Shown here in pieces: positions 49,291 through 59,749 of a stretch of DNA of 64,000 bases (position 1 is the first letter of the stretch; every line of letters starts with the position of its first letter). The notes beneath the pieces were generated by a model. That model saw only the letters and a program-made list of their open reading frames with translations, was not told where the DNA came from and did no database searches. The position numbers and the translations under genes were made by a program. This DNA comes from Sordaria brevicollis (Eukaryota; Ascomycota; Sordariomycetes; Sordariales; Sordariaceae). The DNA lies in NCBI GenBank assembly GCA_033439795.1, contig JAUTDP010000001.1, positions 4,402,001 to 4,466,000 of the forward strand. Direction: 5' to 3'.

Positions 49291-49900
49291 TATTAAGGTA
49301 ATATATATTTACCGCGATGTAAAGAGTAAATATTATTTTCGTATTTATAATAATAGGAAGTATAAAATTTACGTAAGAAAGAGGTATTAACGATTATATA
49401 TTCTTTAAAAGGGTTATAATTATCGTTTATAATATATTTATAATATATAATATCGTTAATAGCGGATAAAAAGAAGTAACGAACGAGCCCGATATAATAT
49501 TTATAGCGATCGAACTTCAATTTTAATTAATAATTACCCTCTTTACTATATACGTATTTAGGATTAATAGGGCGGATAATATTTTAATACTTTTAATTAA
49601 AATTAATTACCTTTAATATTATTTTATTAAAATTAATATATTTTTTTACTTTTTCCTCGGTTATAATTTTATATACTTCTTTATAATTATAATCGAAGAA
49701 TTATTTAACGGCGTAGTAGAGCGATATTAAATCGTCGTTATTATTGAAATTACCCTTATTTAATTTATATCCTTCGAATATACTAAATATTAGGGATATA
49801 TTATAATATTTAAATGGGCGGAATTCTTTTTATAAATCGGTATTATTCGTAGGGTTATTATTATCGTCGCTATTAAATATTTTTATACATTTCTATTAAT
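49290..49900 (-). pseudogene. Unidentified RIP-degraded minus-strand frame
   Basis: The complement from about 49900 reads IFNSDDNNNPTNNTDL, then EFRPFKYYNISLIFSIFEGY, NNNDDLISLYYAVK, YNYKEVYKIITEEKVKKYIN and NPKYVYSKEGNY. It then runs open for 75 codons (49520-49293), ending HRGKYILP. Few interruptions, all TAA/TAG. No domain recognised. It may be a duplicated host gene hit by RIP. Confidence 0.4.
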
Positions 49901-50084
49901 AATATATATTATAATTTATATACGCGATTTATATATTTATTATTAAATTAACGTTAATTATAATTATTAATAAATAATGTATTGTTATTAATAAGAAAGT
50001 ATTTACGTAGGATATATTATAGGAGGATGCGGGAAGATGCGGGGTTATATAGGAGGTGAGATTATTTTAATTACTAATTGAATT

Positions 50085-51704
50085 TTACAAGGGCGCGCCC
50101 GGGCGCGTTTATAGTACCTGCAGCTGCCAAACTTTTTTATTCCCCCAAACTTTAGATAACGGGCCTGAGACGCATCTGGGTTTCCGTAGACGGGACGACC
50201 CCGACAAGTGGAGCATAGAGGGAAGCAGGAACCGAAGCGTGAAAAAGGCTTGAAATGTTCACGGTGCTCAGCGATGTGCTCAGGTCGCCGGGGACCTTGC
50301 AGGCAAACCACCGACGACGTCGCATCTCGGCCTTCTGATTGGGCAATGACGTTCCTGCGCAATGCATGGGCCGTGATGGGGCCAGAGGGTTTAGTGGTGA
50401 CCATGCCTTTTAGCTACAGCTTCCCGGCCTTGGCAAAGCCCGCAACAATTCTCAGCCAACTTCCCAAGCCTCCATCCAGAGACCGCAGAACACTCTTCCA
50501 CTTCACCCCCATTTCACAAGTTCAGAAGATGGCCTCTCGTAGTCACGGGACGGGGACTTTTTGGGGAACGTTTCGGCAGTCGTCCCGATGCCTCCTTGAT
50601 GCTGTGATGGTTCCAGTTGCCCCAAAGGAGAGAAAATTTCGATCCAATGGTGAAGTGACCTTTTACGACTTTTCTCACCCCCATGATGGCCCATGGTCCA
50701 TGGTATCCGTTTAGTCGGCAATTTGGACCCCAATCACACCTCACTAGGCATTCTCACTCCAGCTTTCGTCGAGTGAGCTTGTCTCTTCTGCCTCTTCTGT
50801 CTCTGAACCCCTCCACTCTCTCGCCAAAAGCGACCCTGTTCTGTCAATCTTCTCCTCAACCCGTTCGGTCCCGGTTCATCGTGTCCGCCACCCCCAGGCC
50901 TTCAGGGGAACGGGAACGGGCAAGACGGGGCCCGTTGCTCGCTGTCGAGGTCAAAGTCTGGCAAGATCTTCGATATGCCCTGGATATTTGGACCCCAACT
51001 CAACCAATGACTTTTGTCTTCAGGGCTCGAATCCAGACTGTCTCAATCTCACTGTGCCCTCTGCGCCTTTAAACTCTCATATCACAGTTAACGAATGCCT
51101 GCCTCCGAGGACCTTCCCGTCTCTTCAACATCCTTCCCGTCTTGATCACGGCTATCTGGGTCCCCTGTCAGAAACCAACAGCCGCACTTCTGTCAGCTAA
51201 AGAGGGACATGTACCTGTTGTTGTAAACTCTCCGGGTTAGCATCTTCCTGTTCTCGCGCCAACAAGTTTCTGTTATATACCTTGTTTTCCTTGAAAACCC
51301 GGTGCCCTATCCCGCCCCGCGCTTTTTTACCCTGCCTCTTGCCTCCTCGCTCGTGACACCAGGAAGCAGGCCGGTTGTCTCCCTTCTACGCACCAACCGC
51401 GGATGATAGCATATCAGCCATGTCGTACAGAGAAACCCCGGGGCGATAATACAGCACTTCTCGTTACTCGCGCCGAATCTCAGCACACAGCATACTCTCA
51501 TACGTCCGAGCCATAGAGTGGGAAGCAGGTACGGAAGTTAGGAAGACGTGGCGCGGAATAACGATACCAGTGGACCGGATATCGGACAAGCAACGTCGAG
51601 CAGGCCCAATTCGCGGCCAACCACCAGTTCTTTTGCGACACGGGGACGTACGGAAGACATAGGAACGGAAATCTAAAAGAAGACTCACAAAAACCCACGT
51701 CAAA
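50085..51704. other. GC-normal upstream region of the first LPXTG-like gene
   Basis: The change from AT-rich to GC-rich is sharp at about 50085, marked by GGGCGCGCCCGGGCGCG. A 168-codon open frame (50208-50714, plus) and others on both strands lack any domain, and codons look random, so none is called. The stretch probably holds the promoter and a long 5' leader of the gene at 51705. Confidence 0.5.
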
Positions 51705-53519
51705 ATGGTGGGCGGAAATGTCCGACCGTCACTCTTTATTGTCACGGCTGTCGCGGCATTGGCACCGGTGACGACGGCCATCTTCACAACCTCTGGATCG
51801 CCATGTTCCAAATACTGCGGAAACTCTCTTGGATCGACGGCGGCGGATGAAACGGTGTGCACACAGGACGAATATGATATGACGAACACAGGAGTTGTGT
51901 ACAAGGCGTGTATGCAATGCCAGATGACGAGTGAATATCACGATGAAGCGAACAACACGGACGTCAAGTCGTTCTTATGTGAGTTGCTGCTTCAACAAGA
52001 GAAACATTTCAAGCCAACAACTGACACACTCCTTCCTTTCAGACAATCTCCGATATAATCTTGCCTATTGCTTATGGGATCAGCCGGACAATCCCAATCC
52101 GGCAGCTGGAAACAACCCGTGCATCACCAGGTATGGCACTTCTTATCTATCAAGCATTTCTTCATCAACTGACAACCTTTGCCCGTTCAAAGCAAGGCTT
52201 GTGAGCCTCTCAAGGATTCGGTCTTGTATCAGAACATGACCACCAGCACCGGCGCATACAGCTACTGTGACAAGTGGGATGAGCAGTCAGTTCTTCAGTG
52301 CAACCACTGCCTAGCAAATTACGACGTGGGAGGGAACTACCTGGTGAACTACATCACGCTGCTGAACGCGTCGTGCACCCAGAGGCCAGAGGTTGGCTCC
52401 ACCCTATCCTTCCGCGGCGATCCATTTGCGAACGAGTACAACAATATTACCATCACCGACCCGGAACCCAAGGGTCTTCCTCTGCCGGACTACGGCCCGG
52501 TCTCTTTGGGCGCGCGTGTTGGCATAGCCTTTGGCGGCCTTGCTCTTATCCTGTTCATGCTGGGCTTCGGCATCGTCTGCAATGGAAAACGACGGAGACG
52601 CCGCTTCTTGCGCGAACTTGAGCGTCGCAATGCTGGACAGGGCTGGCCTCATCCCAAGACGAGGCATGCCGGCCACGGTGGAAGTGGCGGGGAAATGTTC
52701 GAAACACCAGTCAGCCAGAGACCGCTTAGGGGTTGGGACGAGAGTCCTGTCAGCGCGCACACGGACGGCCCTGCATCTCTACCCCGGTACTTCAGTCCAT
52801 ACTCAAGCCAGTACAACAGTCCCGTCAGCGCAACAGACGGACATCCAGTTTCCGGTGTGCAGTGGCCAGGCACACACCAACGGTTGGGCCAGATCGAGGA
52901 ACGGTTGTCCCCCGCTGGCTCTTCGCACAGCGGAGCCTCTCCACCGCCACCGCCCTTTTCCCAGTGGCCCAGCCCTGTCACGCAGCAGAGCATGATGGCG
53001 CACTTGCAGAGCCAGCACGAGCAGCAGCAACACGAGCAGCGCCAAAGAGAGATTGCTATTGGCATTGCTCTCGGCGGCGAAGACGCCAGTTTGCGCTCTA
53101 AGCCGTCAAACTCCAACTTGGGAGGATACGAAAACAACGGGAAGGGCAAGGGACGGGATGAGGTCTATGAGATGCACGAGGTGGAGAGCCCATACAATAA
53201 CAACAACAACCACAACAACAACGGTACCACCGGCTATCCTGGTACTGATGGCACAGGGGCGGGAGGCTACTACCAAATGCCGGCTCAGCCTCAAGCACCG
53301 GTGCTGCATCACCCGGGCTATGGAAGAGCTCATGGTTCGAGACCGAGCTCGAATGGGTCAACAGGAAGTGCCCAGAGGGCTGAAACTGGGTTGGGAGTTA
53401 TGCAGCATCAGCAACAGCAACAACAACAACAACAGTCCTTCCAACAACACCTACAACAGAAGCACCAGCAGGAGAACGGATGGACAGAGGTGGGAGTAAC
53501 TAGGGGACATGTGTCATAA
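51705..53519 (+). CDS. Cysteine-rich single-pass membrane protein (fungal LPXTG-domain-like), 562 aa
   Basis: Three exons: 51705-51978, 52043-52130, 52193-53519. Both introns are GT-AG (64 and 62 bp) and restore SFLYNLRYNLAYC and PCITSKACEPL across the joints. A signal peptide (about residues 1-25, SLFIVTAVAALAPVTTA) is followed by a Cys-rich ectodomain with SPCSKYC, CMQCQMTS, CNHCLANY and LNASC. A membrane helix lies at about residues 228-250 (VGIAFGGLALILFMLGFGIV), followed by KRRRRR as stop-transfer. The cytoplasmic tail is long and disordered, with Pro/Ser, an Asn-rich run and a poly-Gln tract (10 Gln) near the C-terminus. The family is annotated in Sordariomycetes as LPXTG-domain-containing protein; function is unknown, with a cell-surface role inferred. 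The gene at 62400 is a paralog with the same Cys framework. Confidence 0.85.
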
Positions 53520-54013
53520 CACTCATCGCCCACACAGATCATACTTACTTTCCTTTGTCTACGTCTACTTTGTACGTTTGAAATAAGTGCGAATACCCTG
53601 GCGTTGTTCGAATGGAGTTTTGGATGGAAAGAAAGAAGCGTATTGGGATACAGGTACCTATCCTCAACAATGTACATGTAGCGACGTCACAGGTCCCTCC
53701 TATAGGCGGAATTCTTGGAAGACCCTGGAGACACACAACAGTGAAAGCCAGGATTGCTTCACCACTGTGGTCGGTCTAAGTGTCAACTCGAATCCAATAT
53801 TAATGGAAGTCAGTCACCTCAATGGACCCAATCTCTCGAGTTCTCACTGAGCTGCCCGCTGTCGGTAATTCCACGTGGGGGGAAAAAAAGGCCAGAAATC
53901 ATGTGACGTTGAGACAAAGTGTCTAGAATTCTGTGTGCATACCTATCGACTGCCTAATTTCCTTATCTGCGATGATGAACTTCGTCTCATATTGCAAACG
54001 GGTTCGTAATGAA
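53520..54013. other. 3' UTR and intergenic DNA up to the Harbinger element
   Basis: Normal GC. No gene or RNA seen. Ends at the left inverted repeat of the transposon (54014). Confidence 0.5.
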
Positions 54014-54060
54014 GGGCCCGTTCGGTAGCGGACTGCTTGCTCCCAGCAATACAGACTTCT
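54014..54060 (+). repeat. Left terminal inverted repeat
   Basis: GGGCCCGTTCGGTAGCGGAC, then TGCTTGCTCCCAGCAATACA and GACTTCT. The complement of 57504-57458 carries the same series with G/A and C/T changes. Confidence 0.88.
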
Positions 54061-54490
54061 GTAAATTCTTGGTCGCCCAGAGTGGAGGCCACTAATCGAT
54101 ATAGTATATACGAGGTCCACTTTCCAGACTTAAACGTTTTAGGTATAGCTTTATATAATCCGGCTCATTGCCTTCGATTTAGATACGTAATAAAATTAAT
54201 AGCTTGGTTTTTAACGTTGTAATTATATTCTTAGTGTTTTTACCCGCTAAAACCAATAATATAAATAATAATAAAGATTAAAGTCTAATCGAGGAATTTA
54301 TTAACCTATCTTCGATTAGTACTAATAATCGGAACCTCTTTATTAATAATTATTTTTATACCTTTATTATGGATGACGACGATATAATTATTAACGAGAT
54401 TCTACTTTTCGAGAGTTAATTTTTCGAGATTTAGATTTAAAATTAAATTAATTAGATTACCTAATCGAACCCTCTTCTTGCCTAGTAAAT

Positions 54491-54617
54491 TAGTTAATTG
54501 GAGTATATTTAGTAGTTGAATAGTTAATTGGAATATATTTAATAGAGTAATTAATTGGAGTATACTTAATAGAGTAATTAATTGGAGTATATTTAATAGA
54601 ATTAGCTGTAGTATATT
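54491..54617. repeat. Subterminal tandem repeat, about 4.5 units of 27-30 bp
   Basis: Units of the form TAATTAATTGGAGTATA followed by TTTAATAGAG repeat from 54491, the first slightly longer and the last partial. It sits inside the left end of the Harbinger element. Confidence 0.75.
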
Positions 54618-54779
54618 TAAAGTTAGATTTAGACTTAGTCTTAGTCCTAATTATAATAAACTACTTAAAATATTATAAGGACTAAGTATAAACGGGCTAT
54701 TTAATCGCGGTCGATTAATACTTTTTTTACCCCGTTTAAATGTATTATTTATAATTATAAAATAATTAATTAAATAATG

Positions 54780-55490
54780 GAGTAATTCGGTAAGTATAAG
54801 AGAAAGGGATATTTTAAATTTAGTAAAGTAAAAAAGTATAATAAAGTTTAGGAATATATATTTAAAAGGGCGAAGGAGAAGTAGCCGTATTATTTATAGA
54901 CCGTTAATATAATTAAATCGAAGTAGGATATTAAACGTAATCGTTACGTTATTTAAAAGAAATTAATAATAATATTTAGTATAAGGTACGATTAGGCGAT
55001 TGATATTTTAATTATTTCCGAAGAAATTTAGGATAGATTTTTTATTCGTTATAATATTAAATGTAAAAATTATTATTAATTTCGTACTACTCTATTAAGC
55101 GATTAAGAAATTTATAAGGATATTTTCGTAAAGGAATACCCCGTTGGTTATTATATTCGCGAAATAGGGGATAAAAGTAGGGAGGAGGATTAAAATAAGG
55201 AAAATACTACCAGAGAGGAGGACGTTAATAATAATTCGGGTAATAGCGATTTTAATAAAAAAAAGGATTTTAATAATAAAAGTAATAAGGGTAATAATAA
55301 TAATAATAATAAAAGATAAAATAAATTTATTCTTAAGAAAAAGATTTGCAAAACTCCTATATAAAAATTCGTTCGCGAAATTAATCCGGATTATATTCCT
55401 ATCCCTATTAAAGAGCCTATTTTAATTAAAAATAAAAAAACCCTATAAAAGAAGGCTACCCGTAATAATAGGGATATATTAAGCTAATCG
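54780..55490 (+). pseudogene. Harbinger Myb/SANT-like protein relic
   Basis: The plus-strand frame reads AIDILIISEEI then stop, DRFFIRYNIKCKNYY (54990-55075), then LSD, EIYKDIFVKEYPVGYYIREI and GDKS. This is the W-D..T-x-x-x-x-V-W-x-x-Y..HP.A..FR...L...ELF motif of the Myb/SANT-like domain that partners Harbinger transposases. Downstream the product becomes Lys/Ile-rich and disordered. Stops at former Gln/Trp codons. This protein normally carries the transposase into the nucleus and recruits it to the transposon ends. Confidence 0.6.
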
Positions 55491-56029
55491 ATAATAACGG
55501 CGGCGTCGTTATTAATAGTATTAGAATTCCTAGGAATTGGCGCGCTATAGAAGGTAATCGAGGATATTTAGAAGAAATTTATTAATAAAATAATTGCGTA
55601 GGAGATAATAAAGGTATTAAATTATTTAAAAGAGAACCCGATAAGCGTAATTAAATATAACGGTTATAATAAAGAAATAAGGTAATTATATATAAATAAA
55701 TAGATAGAGTAGAATAAAAAAAATAATTTATTTACTAAATTTATATCTTTTTACTAAATATTCGAATTATTTAATAATTTTAATTTTTTATATATATACT
55801 CGTTATTATTTAATATTTTTTTTTAAATTTCAAATAAATACTCGAATTATTTAATAATTCCATATTTTTTATATATATTCGATTTTTTCTAATAATTTTG
55901 ATTTTTATTTATATATTTTATTCTATTCGATTTTTTTATTCAAATTTAGATTTAAATTCGGTATTTAGACTTATTTCCTTCTTCTCCCTCCTTTTTTATA
56001 ATAATCTTTAGTATTAATTCCAAATAACG

Positions 56030-57060
56030 ATTATAATAAATTAACGGATTTAATAATTCGTTTTCCCCTTTAAAACCTTTTTTATTCGTTATCTCCCTTC
56101 CTTTATTACCCTCTTTTATTTCTTTATTAATTCTATCTTCGGTCGTTAAAATATTACGAAATTATATAATATAATTATTATATAAATAATCTTAATTTAT
56201 CGGTTAATATTATATTTAAATAATATAATACGTATAATCTTCTATATTCTCTTTATAATATTAAAAATATATTCGATAATAATACGGATACGAGCGTAGT
56301 ATAAATTATATAACTCCTTCGCGTTCTTCGGTTTCCTCCCTTTATTTCTCTAATCCTCTAAATAGTATTTAACGTTAATAAAAGGTATTATAATTCCCTT
56401 CCGAATATTAAACCCCGTATTAATAATATAATAATAGTTCTTTAATACCCGAAATAATTTGCTAAACGCTTACGAATATAATATAGCGTCGTTAATTAAT
56501 CCTTTTACCCCCATTAATACGTATAAAAATAAGCGGTCGAATTTTATTACTACGAAAACGTTTTACATAATATTATTATTCTTATTACACTATTATTATT
56601 ATTAGGATTTCTTTATATAAGCGGTTATATATATTTTATTAATAGCGCCGATATAATTATTAAAAGTATTAAACCGAAGGTTTAATTCGATTTTAGTATT
56701 TAAATAATTATTTTCTAAAAAGCAAATAATAATTTTATATAAAATATATAATTAATTTAATATATTTTATATAATAGCGTTAATCGAATTTAAATTAATA
56801 CCAAATTTATACGACGTTTCTCTTTAAAATTAGGCCGTATTAAATATTTAGAGAATAATTATAAATTTTTACTTTAACGTTTAATAGCGAATTAATTTCA
56901 AATTAATATATTCTTTTAATTAAATTACAAAGGTATTAAAAATAGGTCGATCTATTTTAAAATAATTTTTAAATTATATTACTAATTTATAATAGAAATT
57001 ATTTACAATTTTTCGAATTACGGTAGGATTACCCGGGTATATAATATTTCGATTTTTTTT
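56030..57060 (-). pseudogene. Harbinger DDE transposase relic
   Basis: On the minus strand, from about 57050: RKIVNNFYYKLVI, INAII (about 56780) and FNTFNNYIGAINKIYITAYI, matching the YFxxxIGAIDGTHI block with the first Asp lost to Asn. NVFVVIKFDRLFLYVLMGVK follows at about 56560, the (S)QNVLAVCDFDLRFTYVLAGWEGSASD block. Then YYYIINTGFNIRKGIIIPLL (about 56440), the YYLVDAGYPxxxGFLxPY block with Asp changed to Asn, and REIKGG...LYYLNIILTDKLRLFI to about 56190. Two catalytic Asp positions read as Asn through G-to-A changes. Order and spacing are right for DDE_Tnp_4. Confidence 0.75.
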
Positions 57061-57457
57061 ACTTTAAAATATAGTATAGATTATTATATAAATAGCATAT
57101 ACGAAGGTAATACGGTTATAGTAATAGGGATATATAATATTATCGTTATTTAAATACGTCGTCGGTGGGTATAAAGTTATTATATACGAAATATTAATAA
57201 AACTATTTATAATAGGCTATATTGCCCGGATTTTAGTAGTACGGTTAGCGGTAATTCAATATTAAGAAAACGGTAGAATTTTACAACGCTATATTCAATA
57301 TAGAAAATTATAGCCCAATTTTAGATTATTTTGGTAAAGTATAAAAAAGCGGAGTCGATTTCGAGTAGTCCGAACTATTTAATTATTTTCTCTATATAAT
57401 TGCTATTAAAATTAGTTTAGCGAGCTCGGAAATTCGTCTTGGTAGGGAAAAACCGGG

Positions 57458-57504
57458 TAGAAGTCTATACTGCTGGAGTAAGTAGTCCGCTACCGAACGG
57501 GCCC
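57458..57504 (-). repeat. Right terminal inverted repeat
   Basis: Inverted copy of 54014-54060: reads AGAAGTCTATACTGCTGGAG, then TAAGTAGTCCGCTACCGAAC and GGGCCC on the plus strand. Confidence 0.88.
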
Positions 57505-58090
57505 GAAAGGTGCAATCGAAAGTCAGTGTACGGCATTGGCACTTTCCAATTGAGGTTTTCAGGGACCAATTGTTGCCAATTGGCAGGCGCACAGGGCACT
57601 TTGCGCAATTGAGCCTCTGTCGTCCGGTCAACCTCGCTGGGCAGGCACAAGAAGCCCCACTAAAACCCCACACAAAAAGTGGTTAGCGCGGCGAGGCTGC
57701 AGTTGGGACACTGGACGGAGACCCCACACTGGTCGAAAAGGCGAAAAAGGCTGAGGAAAAAATTCAGAGCTTGGATCAACTGCAAAGTTCCGCCGCCTTT
57801 TTTTTCGGCAGAAAGTGGAAAAAAGTGATCGCAAGGTTCAAACGGTCTTCCTGATCTCGAATCCTCGACGTGCCCACTCCGAAGCCGTGCTTTGCCTACC
57901 GACTTCTTTCCTCTCGACTTTGTCAATTTTTCCTTCGTGAAACCAAACAACCCGCGACCGAAGCCATCTCTTCCACCGGTTCGCGGACGTTGATTACACG
58001 AAAAGATCATCACCACCATCATCCTCGATTCCCAATCATCAACACCAAATACAAGTCCAGAGTATTCAATCATACACCACAACGGTCACA
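57505..58090. promoter_or_regulatory. CBF5 upstream region and 5' UTR
   Basis: GC-normal, directly between the transposon end and the CBF5 start. CCAATTG/CAATTGG palindromes occur at 57547-57583. No TATA box is obvious, as expected for a housekeeping gene. The last 100 bases before ATG are A/C-rich, typical of a fungal 5' leader. Confidence 0.45.
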
Positions 58091-59749
58091 ATGAGCGCCG
58101 AAACAGAACACGTTATCAAGCCCCAGGCCACTGAGCCCGCGGTCGACACCAGCGAGTGGCCTCTTCTCTTGAAGAACTACAGCAACCTCCTCGTCCGCAC
58201 TGGTCATTTCACCCCCATCCCCGCCGGCTCTTCGCCTTCCAAGCGCGACATCAAGTCATATGTTTCCTCCGGTGTCATCAACCTGGTAAGCCTGGCCTTT
58301 TGCGGAATTGATCCTTCAGTATCAATCCTTCGCAATCCGAGCGCGTGCTAACTCCTACCAGGACAAGCCCTCCAACCCCTCCTCCCACGAAGTCGTCGCT
58401 TGGATCAAGCGCATGCTCCGGTATGTAGTCAACACACACAAGAAGAGACAAGTCGCATTGTTGGTATTGGGCTTGTACTGATTGAAATCCTCCCACAGTG
58501 TTGAGAAGACTGGCCACTCCGGTACCCTCGATCCCAAGGTCACTGGCTGTTTGATTGTCTGCGTCGACCGTGCCACCAGACTCGTCAAGGCCCAGCAGGG
58601 TGCTGGTAAGGAGTACGTTTGCGTTATCCGCTTCCACGACTCCGTCCCCGGTGGCGAGGCTGCATTCGCCTCCGCCCTCGAGACCCTCACTGGTGCTCTC
58701 TTCCAGAGACCTCCTTTGATCTCTGCCGTCAAGCGTCAGCTTCGTATTCGCTCCATCTACGAGTCCAAGCTTATTGAGTTCGATAACGACCGTCATCTTG
58801 GTGTCTTCTGGGTCTCCTGCGAGGCCGGTACCTATATTCGTACCCTGTGCGTGCACTTGGGTCTCCTCCTCGGCGTTGGCGCCCACATGCAGGAGCTTCG
58901 TCGTGTCCGCTCCGGCATCATGTCCGAGGATAATGGCTCCATGGTCACCCTCCATGACGTCCTTGATGCCCAATGGCAATTCGACAACGGCGGTGACGAG
59001 ACCGCTCTCCGCAAGGTCATCCAGCCCCTCGAGACCCTCCTTACTACCTACAAGAGGATCGTTGTTAAGGACTCTGCTGTCAACGCTGTCTGCTATGGTG
59101 CCAAGCTGATGTTGCCTGGTCTCCTCCGCTTCGAGAAGGGTATTGAGACTCACGAGGAGGTCGTCCTCATGACCACCAAGGGCGAGGCTATTGCCATTGG
59201 TATCGCTCAGATGAACGCCGTTGAGTAAGTCATTCTCCACCTGTGACATATCATGGTTCTGGAAAACTAACCTTTTCTCCCTACAGGATGCTCTCTTGCG
59301 ACCACGGTGTCGTTGCTAAGGTTAAGCGCTGCATCATGGAGCGTGACCTGTACCCCCGCCGCTGGGGTCTTGGCCCTGTTGCTCTTGAGAAGAAGAAGCT
59401 CAAGAGCGACGGTAAGCTCGACAAGTTCGGCCGTCCTAACGCCGAGACTCCCGCCAAGTGGACCGAGGGATACAAGGACTTCAGCGCCGCCGCTGAGTCT
59501 GAGGCCGCCGCCGCTGCCGCCCCCGCTGCTGAGGCCGCCAAGGTTGAGATTGCCGAGAGGCCCAAGCCTGAGGAAAAGGCCGAGAAGTCTGAGGAGACCG
59601 AGGAGGCCGGCGAATCCAAGAAGCGCAAGAAGCACGACGGCGAGACCGCCGAGGAGAAGGCTGAGCGCAAGAAGCAAAAGAAGGAGAAGAAGGAGAAGAA
59701 AGAGAAGAAGGAGAAGAAGTCCAAGAAGGGTGGTGACGAGAGCGACTAA
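58091..59749 (+). CDS. cbf5: H/ACA ribonucleoprotein pseudouridine synthase Cbf5 (dyskerin), 480 aa
   Basis: Four exons: 58091-58285, 58362-58420, 58499-59224 and 59287-59749. Introns are GT-AG with branch sites TGCTAAC (intron 1) and ACTAAC (intron 3). The enzyme isomerises uridine in rRNA and snRNA guided by H/ACA RNAs, in the nucleolus with Nop10, Nhp2 and Gar1. An N-terminal dyskerin-like segment ([20 protein letters not shown]) is followed by the TruB catalytic core with [13 protein letters not shown]; Asp96 is the expected nucleophile. [18 protein letters not shown] and [10 protein letters not shown] follow. The PUA domain (about 298-375) includes [36 protein letters not shown] and RRWGLGP. 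The C-terminus is Ala-rich, then has [11 protein letters not shown] nucleolar-type repeats. Length and order match Cbf5 of other fungi (about 480 aa). The sequence is intact and unaffected by RIP despite the mutated transposon 590 bp upstream. Confidence 0.96.

Larger units (their letters stand above)
54014..57504. mobile_element. RIP-degraded PIF/Harbinger DNA transposon (3491 bp) with both ends
   Basis: Terminal inverted repeats start GGGCCCGTTCGGTAGCGGAC at 54014 and at the complement of 57504, and match over about 46 bp with mostly transition differences. GAA flanks both ends (54011-54013, 57505-57507), a 3-bp duplication as expected in length for this superfamily, though TWA is the usual sequence. 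Inside are two convergent genes: a Myb/SANT-like DNA-binding protein on plus and a DDE (DDE_4-type) transposase on minus, the classic Harbinger pair. The interior is RIP-mutated; only the outer about 100 bases are spared. Confidence 0.85.

Noticed and set aside
1..50085. CRISPR array or bacterial-type operons
   Set aside because: The repeats are retroelements and simple-sequence tracts. Introns and RIP show a fungal nuclear genome.
50208..50714. 168-codon open frame upstream of the first LPXTG-like gene
   Set aside because: No domain, no codon character, overlapped by equally long frames on the other strand. It probably lies in leader or promoter DNA.
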